Numbered from the stretch's first letter, positions 23,001-33,850 are shown. The stretch is 64,000 nt of DNA from Brachionus manjavacas (GCA_019054805.1 JAHQIY010000002.1:3162001-3226000), one strand, 5' to 3'. The notes: generated by a model not told the origin, from the sequence alone. Made by a program: numbers and translations.

Positions 23001-25071
23001 TACGAATGACTTAAAAGTTATGTGAAATAATAATTAATTGATCATTATATCAATTTTTTCATTATCATTAAAAAAGTTTAACTTAAAACCAAATAAATGA
23101 CACTCATTATAGGTTTTCAAAAATTTAAGCTATTGAGATTTGACTTAAGCTATTGAGATATATTTTAATATCAAACTATTATGATAAAAAAATTAATCGA
23201 TATCCTTTAAAATAATGTAATGGCCTAAAAATTTAAATAGATATATCAGAAAAATTCTTTTTCTATAGTTTGAAAGATGAATCTAAAAAAATATTAAAAA
23301 TCGGGGGAAGAAATTCAAAATATATTTTTCAATTTTTCCAAGTAAATTTTTTATTTTTTGAACTAAAATAAATATTAAATATTCAGAAAATTTTAAAATT
23401 TTTAACAATTTTAACTCCTCTCAAATGGTTTTTTTATTCAAAAATATAAGTTAAAAATAACGTAGTACTTAAAGCAGATATGGTAAAAATTTTATTGAAA
23501 AAAATTATTCACTTATTAAAAGAAAATTTCCAATTCTATTCACATATTTTTTAGTTTCATTATATAACGGGGAAAACTTTAGACTCCAAAATTCTAAATT
23601 AATTATCTTTAATTTTAAAATGATTTAAAATTTCTAATTCTTTTTTTTAGATTACAAATTATGAGCAAGAAATCAAAAATCTTAACAATCAACTATCTAA
23701 ACTTAAAAAACAAGAATCGATTCTTAAAAATAAACACCAAAAAGAAATCAAAGAAGTAGTTTAAAAAATTAAATTAAAAAAATTAATTTATTTTTTTTAA
23801 AGAAAGAAGAGGAGATTTCAAGATTGAAAGAAAAACTGCAAGAATTGAAAAATACGGTAGGCAAAAGTGACAATGAATTACAGACAAGAATACAGCAAAT
23901 CCAGGATGAATTGCATTCTGAACAACAATTGAGACAAAAACTTGAATCCGATCTTAAAAATCGGCCACCTACAGTGACGCCAAGACAGCAGCCCAACCAA
24001 GTGCCAGCACCTGTGCCATCTAAAAAACTACCCACTCAACCAGTCAAAAATTTTCCAAAATCAATAGAAATTTACTTGCCCCAATATTGTCCCATAACCC
24101 TGAAAAAAGTTCAGTCAAACCCGTCCTATTTGGACAGCTTTAAAAAATCTGCCCTTGAAGCATTCGAGAAAGAGCTGGACGATCTTGGAATTAACATCAA
24201 TGATACGCGCTTATCAAATCAGGACTATAAACTTGTCATGAATAAAGTTAAAAATTTGAAAGCCGAACGAACCGATGACTTGGTCAAGTTCAATGAGGTG
24301 AGAAAAGTGCTAAACGAGATTTGTTTTAAACATGCTTCACAACGGGTCACCTCATCAGTTCGCTCTTCGCGGGTCCATTTTAAAAGTGATGTTACATCAA
24401 AAAAATTAGACGATTTGGAGGATGAAGAAAGCACATGGATACATGATTCAGTAACAAAATCAAGGACAAGAAATGACCAAGGTGAAGAGACTGACGAAGA
24501 TGTGAGCGTTCCGAACGCATTCGAGTCCGATGATGACGACACTGAGCCAACAAAGTCAATTCTTCAGGAGCCAAAAACCAAATCAAGAGGTTCTGTGTCG
24601 CCTCGAAAGGGATCTCGTTTTTCCAACAGTTCAAATTTTGATGAAACAAGTGATTTTGATAATGTGAGCCAATTGACCGAATCCTACCGCAAAAATAGAA
24701 GCCCTAGCAAAAAATTGCTTACAAGCAGCCAGGCCAAGTCGTCAGTAAGTGATTTAAAGAAAAAATTGGAAAAGCAGTTAGATGAATCGGCTAGAAAAGG
24801 TTATAAGCCGTCGGCAAATGCTGTGCCGGTGGGGTTCAGAGAAGGAAATGATGATGAGAACAGTTTAGGCACTGTGTCTGAATTAGACGAATACAAAAGC
24901 CCACGACCGAGAAGTGCAGTTAGATCATCGATCCAGGATTCGAACAGCTCCGGCTTATGGATTGGTGATTCGCATTCCATGGATCCAAATCCGCAGATTT
25001 TAGATAGACCACCAACAGCCAACTCGTCAAAAACCTTAAATGACACAGATGAAATAACTAATATTGATTAA
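20048..25071 (+). CDS. DZIP1: DZIP1-type cilium basal-body zinc-finger protein
   Basis: The gene has three exons, 20048-21016, 23651-23755 and 23803-25071, giving about 780 residues. Both joins are phase 0 (introns 2,634 and 47 bp) and continue one coiled coil (IKEKEEEISRLKEKLQEL). DZIP1/DZIP1L act at the ciliary base and transition zone and affect Hedgehog signalling. Landmarks: the DZIP-type N-terminal domain (FGFRKKNSRLDWRKLAAVD, then LDRVAREIDI), a coiled coil at about 115-155, one C2H2 finger (CAFCSKVFLNVNYLQAHMTR, then RHP), long coiled coils to about 400, a conserved helical block (YLDSFKKSALEAFEKELDDL), and a serine/acidic disordered tail. The ATG at 20048 is chosen because the N-terminal domain begins soon after. 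AATAAA occurs near 25,187. The large first intron is exceptional here and carries a MITE and a LINE tail. Confidence 0.9.
22138..22335. mobile_element. MITE of the GGTTTTGTGAAGTTC family with internal palindrome
   Basis: The left end GGTTTTGTGAAGTTCAGTAC and right end (reversed) GGTTTTATAAATTCTAGAAC start imperfect inverted repeats that both contain GAACAAAA/GAACAG words. Inside, a perfect 26-bp palindrome (arms 22195-22220 and 22245-22270, core CTAAAAGCTTAAAATTAGTT) surrounds a 24-bp loop. There is no ORF. It lies in DZIP1 intron 1. Flanking AAACTTT and CAACTTT may be a decayed target duplication. Confidence 0.8.
22767..22810 (+). mobile_element. LINE 3' tail with CGCCA hairpin
   Basis: A hairpin CGCCAGAATTGGCG is followed by AAATGAAATAAAAAAATAAT. 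The same hairpin-plus-tail arrangement recurs reversed at 51,985-52,050 and, weakly, in an 82-bp insertion at 43,964. It probably marks a separate LINE family represented only by 3' ends here. Confidence 0.55.
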
Positions 25072-25682
25072 ACAGTTTCTTTTGTTGCAGCAAATGATTA
25101 TATTTTCGATAGGCTAGTTTTTATGTTTGGCATTTTTGATAAGTTTATTAATCAAATAATTTTGTGCTTTTTTAAAAATATTTTTTAATAAACTGAAAAT
25201 TACTAATGTTTTTTTTTCATCTAACAAAAAAAGATTTGTTGACATATATTACTTGATATTTTTGAGTTTTTGAAAGTTTAATTTAATTAGTAAATATTCA
25301 CAGTAAGAAATATTTAAAAATAACTAGAAAAATCTAAATTTTTTAATATTTTTAAAATAAGATTTTTTTTGAAAAATCTAATGAACAAGACCGCCAAAAT
25401 AAGTAATATTAAACATCTCAATTCTTTCCAAATTAAACAATATTCACAAATGGTACCAAAAATTAATAATCTAGCGAATATTAAACTTTTTTCGTACAGG
25501 TTAAAGTCGGAAAATATTAAGTCAAATATCGCTTAACTCGAAAGAAAAATGTGTTAAAATTTGCTTTTTTTTAACACTCAAGTCTTAAATAAATTTCTTA
25601 AATTAAAAATAAAATGTAATCTTTATAATTAATTTTATAATACATATATTTAAATACATATTTTAATCATATTGAAACCATG
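25072..25682. other. 3' flank of DZIP1 and intergenic DNA
   Basis: Contains a likely polyadenylation signal (AATAAA near 25,187). No other feature is recognised. Confidence 0.45.
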
Positions 25683-25760
25683 TGGGCTGAAAAGAAGGCT
25701 CTGCAATTCGGAACTGCCGTGGAAAAACTTTTCCTAAATTATTTTTTTAATAATTTTTTT
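25683..25760 (+). mobile_element. LINE 3' tail (family B)
   Basis: GCTGAAAAGAAGGCTCTGCA, then AATTCGGAACTGCCGTGGAA and CTTTTCCTAAATTATTTT match, in reverse orientation, the ends at 3,885-3,960 and 40,235-40,310. Only the 3' terminus is present. Confidence 0.75.
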
Positions 25761-26366
25761 TTGTAATCAATTATAGATTTTCTATATTAGATTTTTTTCG
25801 TCAATTATTAACCCTTTTAATTTTGTGCTGTAAGAAAGCTCTAGTTGGTGTAAGGAACAAAGAAAAGATATATTTGATGAACATGAAAATGTTCAAATCT
25901 TGAAAAGCGTGAACGAATGAGGGGATCTAAGTTTGATCAGGTATTTGTTCCGTCTCATGGTGAAGCTTTAGAATTTATTGCAAAGCTTAAGTTATTTTTC
26001 TAATTAAATTAATTTTCTTTGTTTTATTTTTTTTTTATAAAAAAATTTCACATTTCAAAAACAATATTTTGTTTAATTTTTTATTACGGTTAAGTCAAAA
26101 CTTTTTTTGACCGCCCTTCAAATTCGCAAATTGTAAAAAGATTCTGATAAAATGGGTAGAATAATTTTTTAATAAGGTTTTAGTGAACATGTTAGCGACC
26201 ATCGATCCCAAATTCGAAAATTCAGATCCTAAATTTTGTTGAAAGGATAAGATTAAAGATTTTAAAAAAAGTGCGCGATTAACTATTATTTTTTGAATTC
26301 AAAAATTTTTTAAAATCAAATATTATAACCTTATATACATTTTTTTCTAAAAGAAAAATATTTATG
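25761..26366. other. Intergenic DNA, nothing recognised
   Basis: AT-rich sequence between a LINE tail and the tRNA gene, with no supported frame. Confidence 0.4.
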
Positions 26367-26375
26367 AAAAAAAAA
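26367..26375 (-). terminator. RNA polymerase III terminator of the tRNA gene
   Basis: A run of nine T on the minus strand begins one base past the tRNA 3' end, the standard Pol III stop signal. Confidence 0.9.
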
Positions 26376-26376
26376 G

Positions 26377-26448
26377 TAGCAGCGAATGGTTTCGATCCAC
26401 CGACCTCTGAGTTATGAGCCCAGCACGCTTCCACTGCGCCACGCTGCT
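26377..26448 (-). tRNA. tRNA-iMet(CAU): Initiator tRNA-Met (anticodon CAU)
   Basis: A 72-nt intronless cloverleaf on the minus strand. Reading 5'-3' it begins AGCAGCGTGGCGCAGTGGAA, carries the anticodon in CTGGG-CTCATAA-CTCAG, and has the T arm GGTGGATCGAAACC before the 3' half of the acceptor. Initiator hallmarks are present: a terminal A1:U72 pair, the initiator-type T loop beginning AUCG instead of TTCG, and the box A and box B promoters (TGGCGCAGTGG, GGATCGAAACC). One of the three G:C pairs expected in the initiator anticodon stem is replaced by G:U (30:40). Position 33 is U rather than the C found in many animal initiators. It supplies methionine for translation start. Confidence 0.95.
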
Positions 26449-26767
26449 TCATTAGTTAAGTATTAAATTTTTTATTTTATTTATTTTTGGAATTATAAGC
26501 ATATTTTATCATTCAAAGACAGAGTTTTTTCCAAAAACAAAAAAAAAGTGTTCAAGTAAATTTAGAATTACTTGACAAATTAATATTAAATTTTAATTAT
26601 GTACGTTCCCGATTTTGCTTTAACTTTTCAATTGAGAGCATTGTTTTTGGCCACTTTATAAGTCTAAAAATCAATTTTGAAAAATCAGTCGAAGCTTGAA
26701 TTAAAAGTTTATATCAAAAAACTTAAAAATAATTCTAGTAAAAAATATCATTATGGAAACAATTTTA
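26449..26767. other. Intergenic DNA between tRNA and FAM234-like gene
   Basis: AT-rich with no gene seen. The 3' end of the FAM234-like transcript falls here. Confidence 0.4.
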
Positions 26768-28802
26768 TTAATTAAAAGAACTATTTGAATATGTTCCCAT
26801 ATAAGCATTCCAAGACTGATTCTGTAAAAATCTCAATTCACTGATATGAATTTCATTCTTTTTGTCATAATCAAATTTTTTAACAATTAAATTTTCATAA
26901 ATTTCTGATTTAAGTCTCTGGTCCTTTAAAAGTGAATTACGTAAATTATTTTTAAAAACTTTCATATCGGTCACAATTTTGATAAAATTTCCACTATCTG
27001 GGTCTCTAGCATTTGCATTTCTAGTCACAATTGTAATTAAATCTAAATCACTTTTGCTTGAAAAGTGTCCTATGGCACCAGTATTTCTATCCTTTGGTTC
27101 CATTACCAGACATAACTCAATGAATTTTTGATTTAAAGTTAAATTCAGCATTTTCTCCTCGGGCTCTGTTTTGAAAACTAGAATTGGATTTTCTTGGCTA
27201 CTGCGATCTACCAAAAAACCATAACCGGATGAATACAGAGAATTCTTATCATTTCCGCAACGAGGCTCCAACGAGTAAGAGCTAAAGTTTCTATCAACCA
27301 AACTTAGACATTTTTTGAATTCATTACTAGATCTTTTTCTATTATTTGGCTGCTGTGGCTCAATGCCATGATACACCTGCATCGAATTAGCGAATTCTTC
27401 AACTCCTTGGACCCTGAAAAAAAATATATCCCTGAAATAGCTATCAGTTTGAATGGTCAATGGAGAGACCATTTGCATTGGGCCAGTATTCATTCTCCAC
27501 AAAATTGAGCCATCTGCACCACTTAATATAACAACTGAAGAATTGAGATAATAATCAAAGGTTCCTAAATTTTGAATCAGCATAAAATCTAAAATATCAT
27601 CATCATCAAAAAAACCAGGCGATGGGGTTGTGTAAGTTTCGTGACATTCAAATTTAATCGACCATAATTGTTCAAAATTTAGCCCATTTAGCATCAATAC
27701 TTCTCCATCAAAAGATAAGATTAAAATATCCTTAATTCCATCATTAGTTACATCAGCCAAAACTGGCGGAACCATCAATCCTTTAGAATTGCTCTTAAAA
27801 ATCCTATACAAACCATTTAAATTTGGAACTTGCATAAATTTGTCCAAGAGTGGGTCATATTCACTATGAGAGATATTTCCAATAATGAAATTATAAAAAT
27901 TTGATAAAGATTGAGCGTACAAATCACCAGGCACTGTAAAACCACCTGTACCGAATAAAAGATAATGCTGTTGGTTGATAGAATGAAGAATTGGTGACAT
28001 GTAAGTTTCATTTTTCTCTGGTAAGATTAAATCCTCCCCAATTTGCTGTCCAGTTTTTCCTGAGAACAATATAATTCTGCCTGCCTCTGGCTCGTGTACA
28101 TTGGATGAAATTTCTGGATTACCACAAGCGGATATTAAAAATTCTTTTATTCCATCTTTATCATAGTCAACTGGGAGAATAACTGGATTATAAATGTTCC
28201 AGTTATCATTTAGGTTCAGCATAAAAGACCTGTCCCAGAATATGCTACCACTATGAGGATCAAAACCAATTAAACTGTGCTTGCGACCAGAGCCAATACA
28301 GTCTAAACGACCATCTAAATCCAAGTCAATAAGACAATTTATTTCGAATATTTCTGATTTAGTACTGATGTTCCATAGACTTTTGCCATCCGAACCCCTG
28401 ATAGCCATTAGTAGGCCTTCATTTCGGTTCGTATCGTTTCCTTTTCGATTTATTTCCTCAATGCCAACTAAGCCGAAAATTAAATCGTCCAAACCATCTT
28501 CGTCAATGTCATACACTCGGATGCAAGATTCGGTACCAAATGAGTCAATTGAAAAATACCAATCGTTTATGTTTTTATTTTTAAATTTTCTCTCAACAAA
28601 TGAAGAAAATTTTCTTATTGAGTTAATTAAAGATTTTTCCATGCCAAAGATGAAAAAAATAAGAAAAAAAAAATATGATAAACAAAAGACAATAGAAACA
28701 TTTTATTAATTTGTGATGAAACGTTTTACGTTTTTTTTTTGTCGGTTGATTTAGAAGTATCGAACTAATCGTTTGATCCTCATCGTCTGAAATTTCAGCC
28801 AT
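26768..28802 (-). CDS. FAM234-like type II membrane protein with FG-GAP/VCBS repeats
   Basis: An intact 624-codon frame starts at ATG 28642. The real N-terminus probably lies upstream: ATG 28802 opens a frame (MAEISDDEDQTISS, a lysine-rich stretch, then a hydrophobic CFYCLLFIIFFF helix) that meets the long frame only if one T is removed from the T10 run at 28664-28673 (minus strand). FAM234A/B have this layout: short acidic cytoplasmic part, one membrane span, large lumenal/extracellular beta-propeller. Calcium-loop repeats are visible at DIDEDGLDDLIFG, DLDLDGRLDCIGSG, DYDKDGIKEFLIS, DVTNDGIKDILIL and DDDDILDFML, with NxS/T glycosylation sites. Upstream of 28802 the frame stays open to an AG near 28,877, suggesting a further exon. 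Function in this family is poorly known. Confidence is good for the family, moderate for the start. Confidence 0.8.
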
Positions 28803-28879
28803 TTTATTTGATCTGCGTTCTTTTAGAGAGAAGTCTTCATCCAGTTCATTGCTGAGACGTTCATATTTGGACCACCTTT

Positions 28880-29359
28880 AACATATTTTAAATTTAAAAA
28901 TAAGATATTTTCAAATTTATATTTGGAATAAATTACATTTTACATCAATGCTATTAAATGAATGAAGATTCAATTTTTTTTCTTTTTACATGGTAGCAGG
29001 TGTTTAAATTACCATATTCTTAAAATTATTTTTAAGATAATAAATATTTTTTTATCAAAATTTCAATGTTCAAAATTACAAATAAAGAAAATTAGAATCT
29101 ATATTAATATTTTATTTATTTCAAAAAATTTATTAAATAAAATTTAGACAAGCTTCACTTTTTTTAATTAAAATTTTGATTCTGATTTAGAATTTTTTTA
29201 ATTAATTGGAAATTATTTGAGAAAAAACTATTAACACAATCAAATTTTTCTCAATAAGGGTCGATTTGGCTGTGTATTTTACAATGGATTTAGCCACACC
29301 CTTGAGGTTTTGGTCGCACTTTTGCGACCTCAATTTGAGCAATTAGAATAAAACTAAGC
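28880..29359. other. Intergenic DNA upstream of the FAM234-like gene
   Basis: It may include the first exon and promoter of the FAM234-like gene near 28,880-28,930. Otherwise AT-rich, with one small GC hairpin (GGTCGCA/TGCGACC, 29312-29329). Confidence 0.4.
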
Positions 29360-29830
29360 ACATTATTGTGATCGATTTCTTTTTCTAAATAAAGTCACCA
29401 AGAACTTATTGCATGCTCTAAGTGTGACCGCACAAGCGGTGTTTACAACATTCTCAAAGAGTCTGTATTTAAATATCTGAAATTCGTTGCTATCATTCCT
29501 AGCATTCGGTTTGCACAACTTGTGCAGTACCTGGCTTTGGTTTTTCCATTTAAGATCATTTAGAATATAGATACTTAAATCCTTTTCTAGCGTCGTTTTA
29601 GATAGTTTTTTAGTTCCATATTTTTTAAAGGTGTATAATCATAGTTTGGATTTTTTGAACCAATATGCATTACAAAACATTTTTCGATGTTTAAATCAAG
29701 AGACGAGATGAGAGACCTGCTTCAAATATGATCTTTATCTTTTTGAAATTACCTGTTGTCTTTTACACTTTAAACAATGATAATGTAATTGTATCATCAG
29801 CAAATTACTCACATTCCCCAGCGAAAACCT
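29360..29830 (-). mobile_element. LINE RT remnant (CR1-like)
   Basis: On the minus strand a broken reading gives the catalytic box FADDTITLSLFKV near 29,800-29,760, then LDLNIEKCFVMHIGS, and finally ANRMLGMIATNFRYLNTDS and LVRSHLEHA towards 29,400. This order (FADD, the KC box, the LGMI/LVRSHLEY block) is that of CR1/jockey-clade reverse transcriptases, but it is a different subfamily from the one at 5.6-10.6 kb. It has several stops and no tail. Confidence 0.7.
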
Positions 29831-31260
29831 GAATTTTTGAGACCTTCTTCTTCATTAAGTTTATTTCTTTGCTCTCTAAGTTGCCTCCCAAAACTTGGAG
29901 GACTTGAACTCCGGCTTTTTGCTTTAAAGCGACGCATAAATATTATACAATCTTTAGATCTCACTTTATTTAAAAATATTGTTGACGTTACTTCTATCAT
30001 TCTTCAATTGATCACTAAGATCAACTTAACTTGACTACCTGCCAGTTGAACAATTGAAGTCCAAGATTTCCTGGAAAAAGAGTCATTTTTGCTTCCCTTT
30101 TCAAGTTTTTCGAGGGTGTCTACCCTCGAAAAACCCTTGAAGTGCCCAAGAAAATGATCTATTTAGATCATGACATGATAAGCGCCGATTCAACGGTGAA
30201 TTCGATGGCTGGAAACGTTTTCCTGTTTCAATTACAGCCACAGATGAATATTTAGTCCGGTTTTGTGGTAAAGTCATCTGAATCAACGATTATTTGGTCA
30301 TTAGTTTCGTTTAGCATTTTTTATCAAATTATTAAGATAGTTTTAGAATTAATTTTTTTTTTAGTTTAGTTTCTTTTATCTTTTATAAATTAGAAATAGC
30401 TTCTGCTTTACTTATAAAATTGGTTTCATAAAAGAAATTAAAACTTTTAATTCTTTAAAACCTATAATTACTTATATTCACAAATGTTTGAAACATGAAC
30501 ACACTCATTGGACTTTTTGAATGGTTCTGCTCAAATTTTTAACAACAAAGAGATTTAAAAAAAAATTCTTTTATTTTTTAATAAAAACTAAGAATATTAT
30601 TAACAATTAAAAAGCATGTTATGAGAGTGTTTACAATTTTATTATTTATCTTTTCCTATCTTATTATTAAGATTAAATTTGCATACTTTTTGCATTATTA
30701 ACACTTTAAAGTCATGGACAAATTGAATTTGACAACAGTTCAATTTTTTCCGATCTACATGGTCAATTCTATGTAAAATTTCAATTCGAGCATTTAAATT
30801 TAATTTATTTTTCATTAAATAAATATTTTTTTTATTTAATAATTAAAAATAGAGTTTAATTTTATAATCAAATTTTAAATAGAATCAATTTAAAAAGCAA
30901 TCATAGAGGTAAAAAAAGAATAAAACGATTATAAAGAGAAATTCCTATTTTCAATTAAATCAGTAGGATTGACACGAAAATTTATAAAATTTAATCTATT
31001 GAAAAATAAAAATTTAAATCAATGAAAATAGTAGCAAAACTAACTTTTTAAAGATTCAAGACAAAACTATTTCAAAGTTAATTTTGGCAATTTAATGCAT
31101 GCAAAATTGGTTAGAGATTGATTGAAAAAAAATGTGTTCTCATTTTTGATTTGAATTTGCATTGAAAAATCAACCCAAGATAAATTTTTTTGTAATAAAA
31201 TAAATAAAAAATCCATAACATTTTTTTCCTAAATTTGAGTTTTTTTAAATATTCTTTTAG
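29831..31260. other. Intergenic DNA with one hairpin
   Basis: No supported gene. A 12-bp perfect stem with a GTCT loop (TTTTTCGAGGGT at 30106-30117 and its complement at 30122-30133) lies in a less AT-rich block (about 30,030-30,290) with short frames on both strands but no recognised protein. Confidence 0.45.
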
Positions 31261-33066
31261 ATGGATGAAATAGAAAAGGACGAACGATTCAAGCATATAA
31301 TAAAAGATAGCCGTTTTCGGGTAATGCCGAAAAATGAGCGCAAATTCAAGCTTGATAAAAGATTCAAAAACATGTTTGAGGACAAAAAGTTCAAGCTTAA
31401 ATACACCGTTGATAAACGCGGCCGCCCTATCAATTTGACCACCGACGATAACTTGAAAAAATTCTATCAATTATCTTCCGATAGTGAGGACCAAGACGAT
31501 GAGGACAAAAAAGAAGCAGACACAACAGTGGATAAAAAAGAGTCTGATGACAAAAGTGAATCGGAATCAGAAAGCGAATCAGCAAGTGAATCAGAATCTG
31601 AAAGCGAAGAATCTTCTGAAAGTGAACAAGAAGCTGAGCCAATACCTTGGAACGAATTGGACGCTGACACAAAGCGAGGAGACGATGTCACAAGACGCTT
31701 AGCTTTGTGCAACATGGACTGGGACCGAATCAAAGCTATCGATCTTTTTGTTTTGCTCAACTCTTTTAAGCCAGCACAGGGTGTTATTAAATCAGTTAAA
31801 ATTTATCTATCACAGTATGGTAAAGAAAGAATGGAATATGAAAAAATGCATGGTCCCGAAGAGCTTACCGTGAATGATATTCAGCAAGAAGAGGAATCTG
31901 ACTCGGACACAAACGATGATGAAGATGAGGGACGAAAATTTGACCGAAGAAAGCTTCGAATTTACCAGTTCAATCGCCTTAGATATTTTTATGCCGTGGT
32001 GGAGTGTGACTCGGCCGAAACAGCAGATAAAATCTACACAGAATGCGATGGGCTAGAATACGAATCAAGCTCTACCAGGCTGGATCTCCGATTTATTCCG
32101 GATGACACCGAGTTTGATGAAACTGATTTGAAAGACTCGTGCTGTGATGCTCCGGATCCAATCACTTACAAACCAAACTTGTTCGTAACTACTGCGCTAA
32201 ATCAAACAAAGGTCGAATGCACATGGGATGAGACGCCCAAAGACAGATTGGCCATTACAATGAGAAATTATACCGAAGAGGACTTGAAAAATTCTGATTT
32301 CAGGCACATTTTAGCCACCAGTTCTGAAGAAGAAGGTGAGACTGAAGATAACGAAAAGGAGGAAGAGAAAAAAGAGGAAAAAAACGATGCAAATGCGGAG
32401 GAAAAAGACGAAGAAGAAGAACGAATAAGCAAATATAGGCAATTGTTGTTAGGGGCGGATAATAAATCAAAAAAAAATCGAGACTGTGACTTGGAATTTT
32501 CGTGGGATGGAGGCATTGAAGAAGATGGATTCAATGAGTTGTTTGCAGACAAAAAATCAAGCAAGAAAAATAGAAAATTTGATAAGAAAAGTAAAACTGA
32601 GCTGACTGAGGAAGAAAAAAAAGACCAAGCAAGATTAAGTTTGCTAACTATGGACAATGAGGACCATAAGTCACATTTTAATTTAGACGATTTATTATTA
32701 GATAAAAAACAAAAAAAGAATAAAAAGAAATCGAAATGCGATGATGAAGAGAAAAAAGAGGACAATTTTGAGGTTAATCTCAAAGATCCTCGTTTCGAGG
32801 CTATTTTTACTGATCACAGATTCAATATTGATCCGTCAGATCAGCTGTTCAAAAAGACCAAAGCTATGGAGAATATTTTGAATGAAAAAGTTAAGCGAAT
32901 TAAAGAGGGACAATTAGCCGAGAACAGAAATGAAGATGGTCGGGTGGATAAAAATGAGTCAGACGGTGTATCGTTGTTGGTCAAATCAATTAAAAGCAAA
33001 ACTGAAAGCTTGAAAAGAAAAAAGGATCATACAAAATTTAATAAAAATAAAAAATTTAATAATTAA
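31261..33066 (+). CDS. ESF1: ESF1 homologue, nucleolar pre-rRNA processing factor
   Basis: A single-exon 601-residue protein. ESF1 works in the nucleolus in 18S rRNA maturation (small-subunit processome). Landmarks in order: DERFKHIIKDSRFRVMP and FKNMFEDKKFKLKYTVDKRG (N-terminal repeats), an acidic/serine tract (about 80-130), TRRLALCNMDWDRIKAIDLF (start of the RRM-like core), VKIYLSQYGKERMEYE, the split domain YQFNRLRYFYAVVECDSAET, RLDLRFIPDD, KVECTWDETPKDR, and the C-terminal NUC153-type block (DPRFEAIFTDHRFNIDPSD). The human protein is about 850 residues; the difference is mostly in the shorter acidic linkers. The start ATG follows a T-rich stretch and AG directly (TTCTTTTAG|ATG), so a spliced 5' UTR or a trans-spliced leader is possible. 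Confidence 0.96.
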   Translation: MDEIEKDERFKHIIKDSRFRVMPKNERKFKLDKRFKNMFEDKKFKLKYTVDKRGRPINLTTDDNLKKFYQLSSDSEDQDDEDKKEADTTVDKKESDDKSESESESESASESESESEESSESEQEAEPIPWNELDADTKRGDDVTRRLALCNMDWDRIKAIDLFVLLNSFKPAQGVIKSVKIYLSQYGKERMEYEKMHGPEELTVNDIQQEEESDSDTNDDEDEGRKFDRRKLRIYQFNRLRYFYAVVECDSAETADKIYTECDGLEYESSSTRLDLRFIPDDTEFDETDLKDSCCDAPDPITYKPNLFVTTALNQTKVECTWDETPKDRLAITMRNYTEEDLKNSDFRHILATSSEEEGETEDNEKEEEKKEEKNDANAEEKDEEEERISKYRQLLLGADNKSKKNRDCDLEFSWDGGIEEDGFNELFADKKSSKKNRKFDKKSKTELTEEEKKDQARLSLLTMDNEDHKSHFNLDDLLLDKKQKKNKKKSKCDDEEKKEDNFEVNLKDPRFEAIFTDHRFNIDPSDQLFKKTKAMENILNEKVKRIKEGQLAENRNEDGRVDKNESDGVSLLVKSIKSKTESLKRKKDHTKFNKNKKFNN

Positions 33067-33689
33067 AAAAGTTCTATCTAATATTGCTTCAAAAAAAAAT
33101 TGAGATAATATTTTCGACACAGCATTTGCTGTTTTTGCACATGTTGCTAAAGAGAAAATTTTAGTTTCTTTGAAAATTAAAGAATGCATTATATTTATTT
33201 TAAGAAAAGAAATTTTCATATTTTTTCTATCTATTTCTCTGGTATAAATTCGAAAAAAAATTAGTCAATTCTTTTCCAATTGTCTATATCCTTCAGATGC
33301 TAGTTTTTAGAAAAAAATCAAAAAAATAGTCTTCTTCAAAAATTAAATCCTAAAAAATTGTCTTAATTAAAAATTACAGTGGTGATTTGATCATTGCAAT
33401 CAAACATTTTTTACGTAAACTTACGTGATTTTTTTTCATTTTTTATTCTTAATTAAATAATTTTTACATTTTTTTACTTGAAGTTAAGTTAGGGTAAAAA
33501 ATAATAAATTTTCGTCAAAAAAAGGAAAAAAAATTAAAAATAAAACAAAATGGAATTTTAATTATCCGAATTCTGATTAAAAATAATATCATATAATAAA
33601 GAATAAATTTATATAATAAAGATGATAATCAATGATCCTTTAACGGAGCATAAAGATTAGTTATATGTATTGTATTAACCAAAAAAAGT
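33067..33689. other. Intergenic DNA after ESF1
   Basis: AT-rich. Words such as TTTACGTAAACTTACGTGAT near 33,410-33,430 resemble subterminal motifs of the 418-bp MITE at 45,980. No gene is seen. Confidence 0.4.
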
Positions 33690-33850
33690 ATCATTGAAAT
33701 TTATCAAAGTTTTTTCCTGTTTTAAATTGTTCAATTAAATTTCCTCTTATTCTTCTTTGTTCAAGCTTTCTAAGTTTTACATTTCTAAGGCTTTCTTCAT
33801 AGCTCAAGTTTCTCAATTCACCGATTTGTCTTCGATGGTAAATCGTTTTA
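33690..33850 (-). mobile_element. LINE C-terminal fragment (CR1-like)
   Basis: The minus strand reads YHRRQIGELRNLSYEESLRN, then KLRKLEQRRIRGNLIEQFK and a short end (NFDKFQ, stop). This matches the post-RT block L-x-x-LE-x-RRIRGDLI-x-x-FK of CR1-type LINEs. Only about 50 codons remain. Confidence 0.65.

Larger units (their letters stand above)
21017..23650 (+). other. Large DZIP1 intron 1
   Basis: The donor GTAAAT follows the codon TTG at 21014-21016; the acceptor is a T-rich stretch ending in AG at 23649-23650. At 2.6 kb it is roughly fifty times longer than most introns in this window. It holds a 198-bp MITE (22138-22335), a LINE 3' tail (22767-22810) and a short TTA microsatellite near 22,540-22,570. 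Otherwise it is plain AT-rich DNA. Confidence 0.8.

Noticed and set aside
29312-29329. GC hairpin GGTCGCA/TGCGACC
   Set aside because: A stem of only seven pairs without a T-run or conserved context is not enough to call a regulatory element.
30106-30133. 12-bp perfect hairpin as a possible terminator or RNA gene
   Set aside because: No gene ends nearby and this is eukaryotic DNA; kept only as a note in the intergenic entry.
31430-32783. Several long open frames antisense or out of frame to ESF1
   Set aside because: They are shadows of the acidic, serine-rich ESF1 coding sequence (low-complexity S/F and K/E runs) and match no family.
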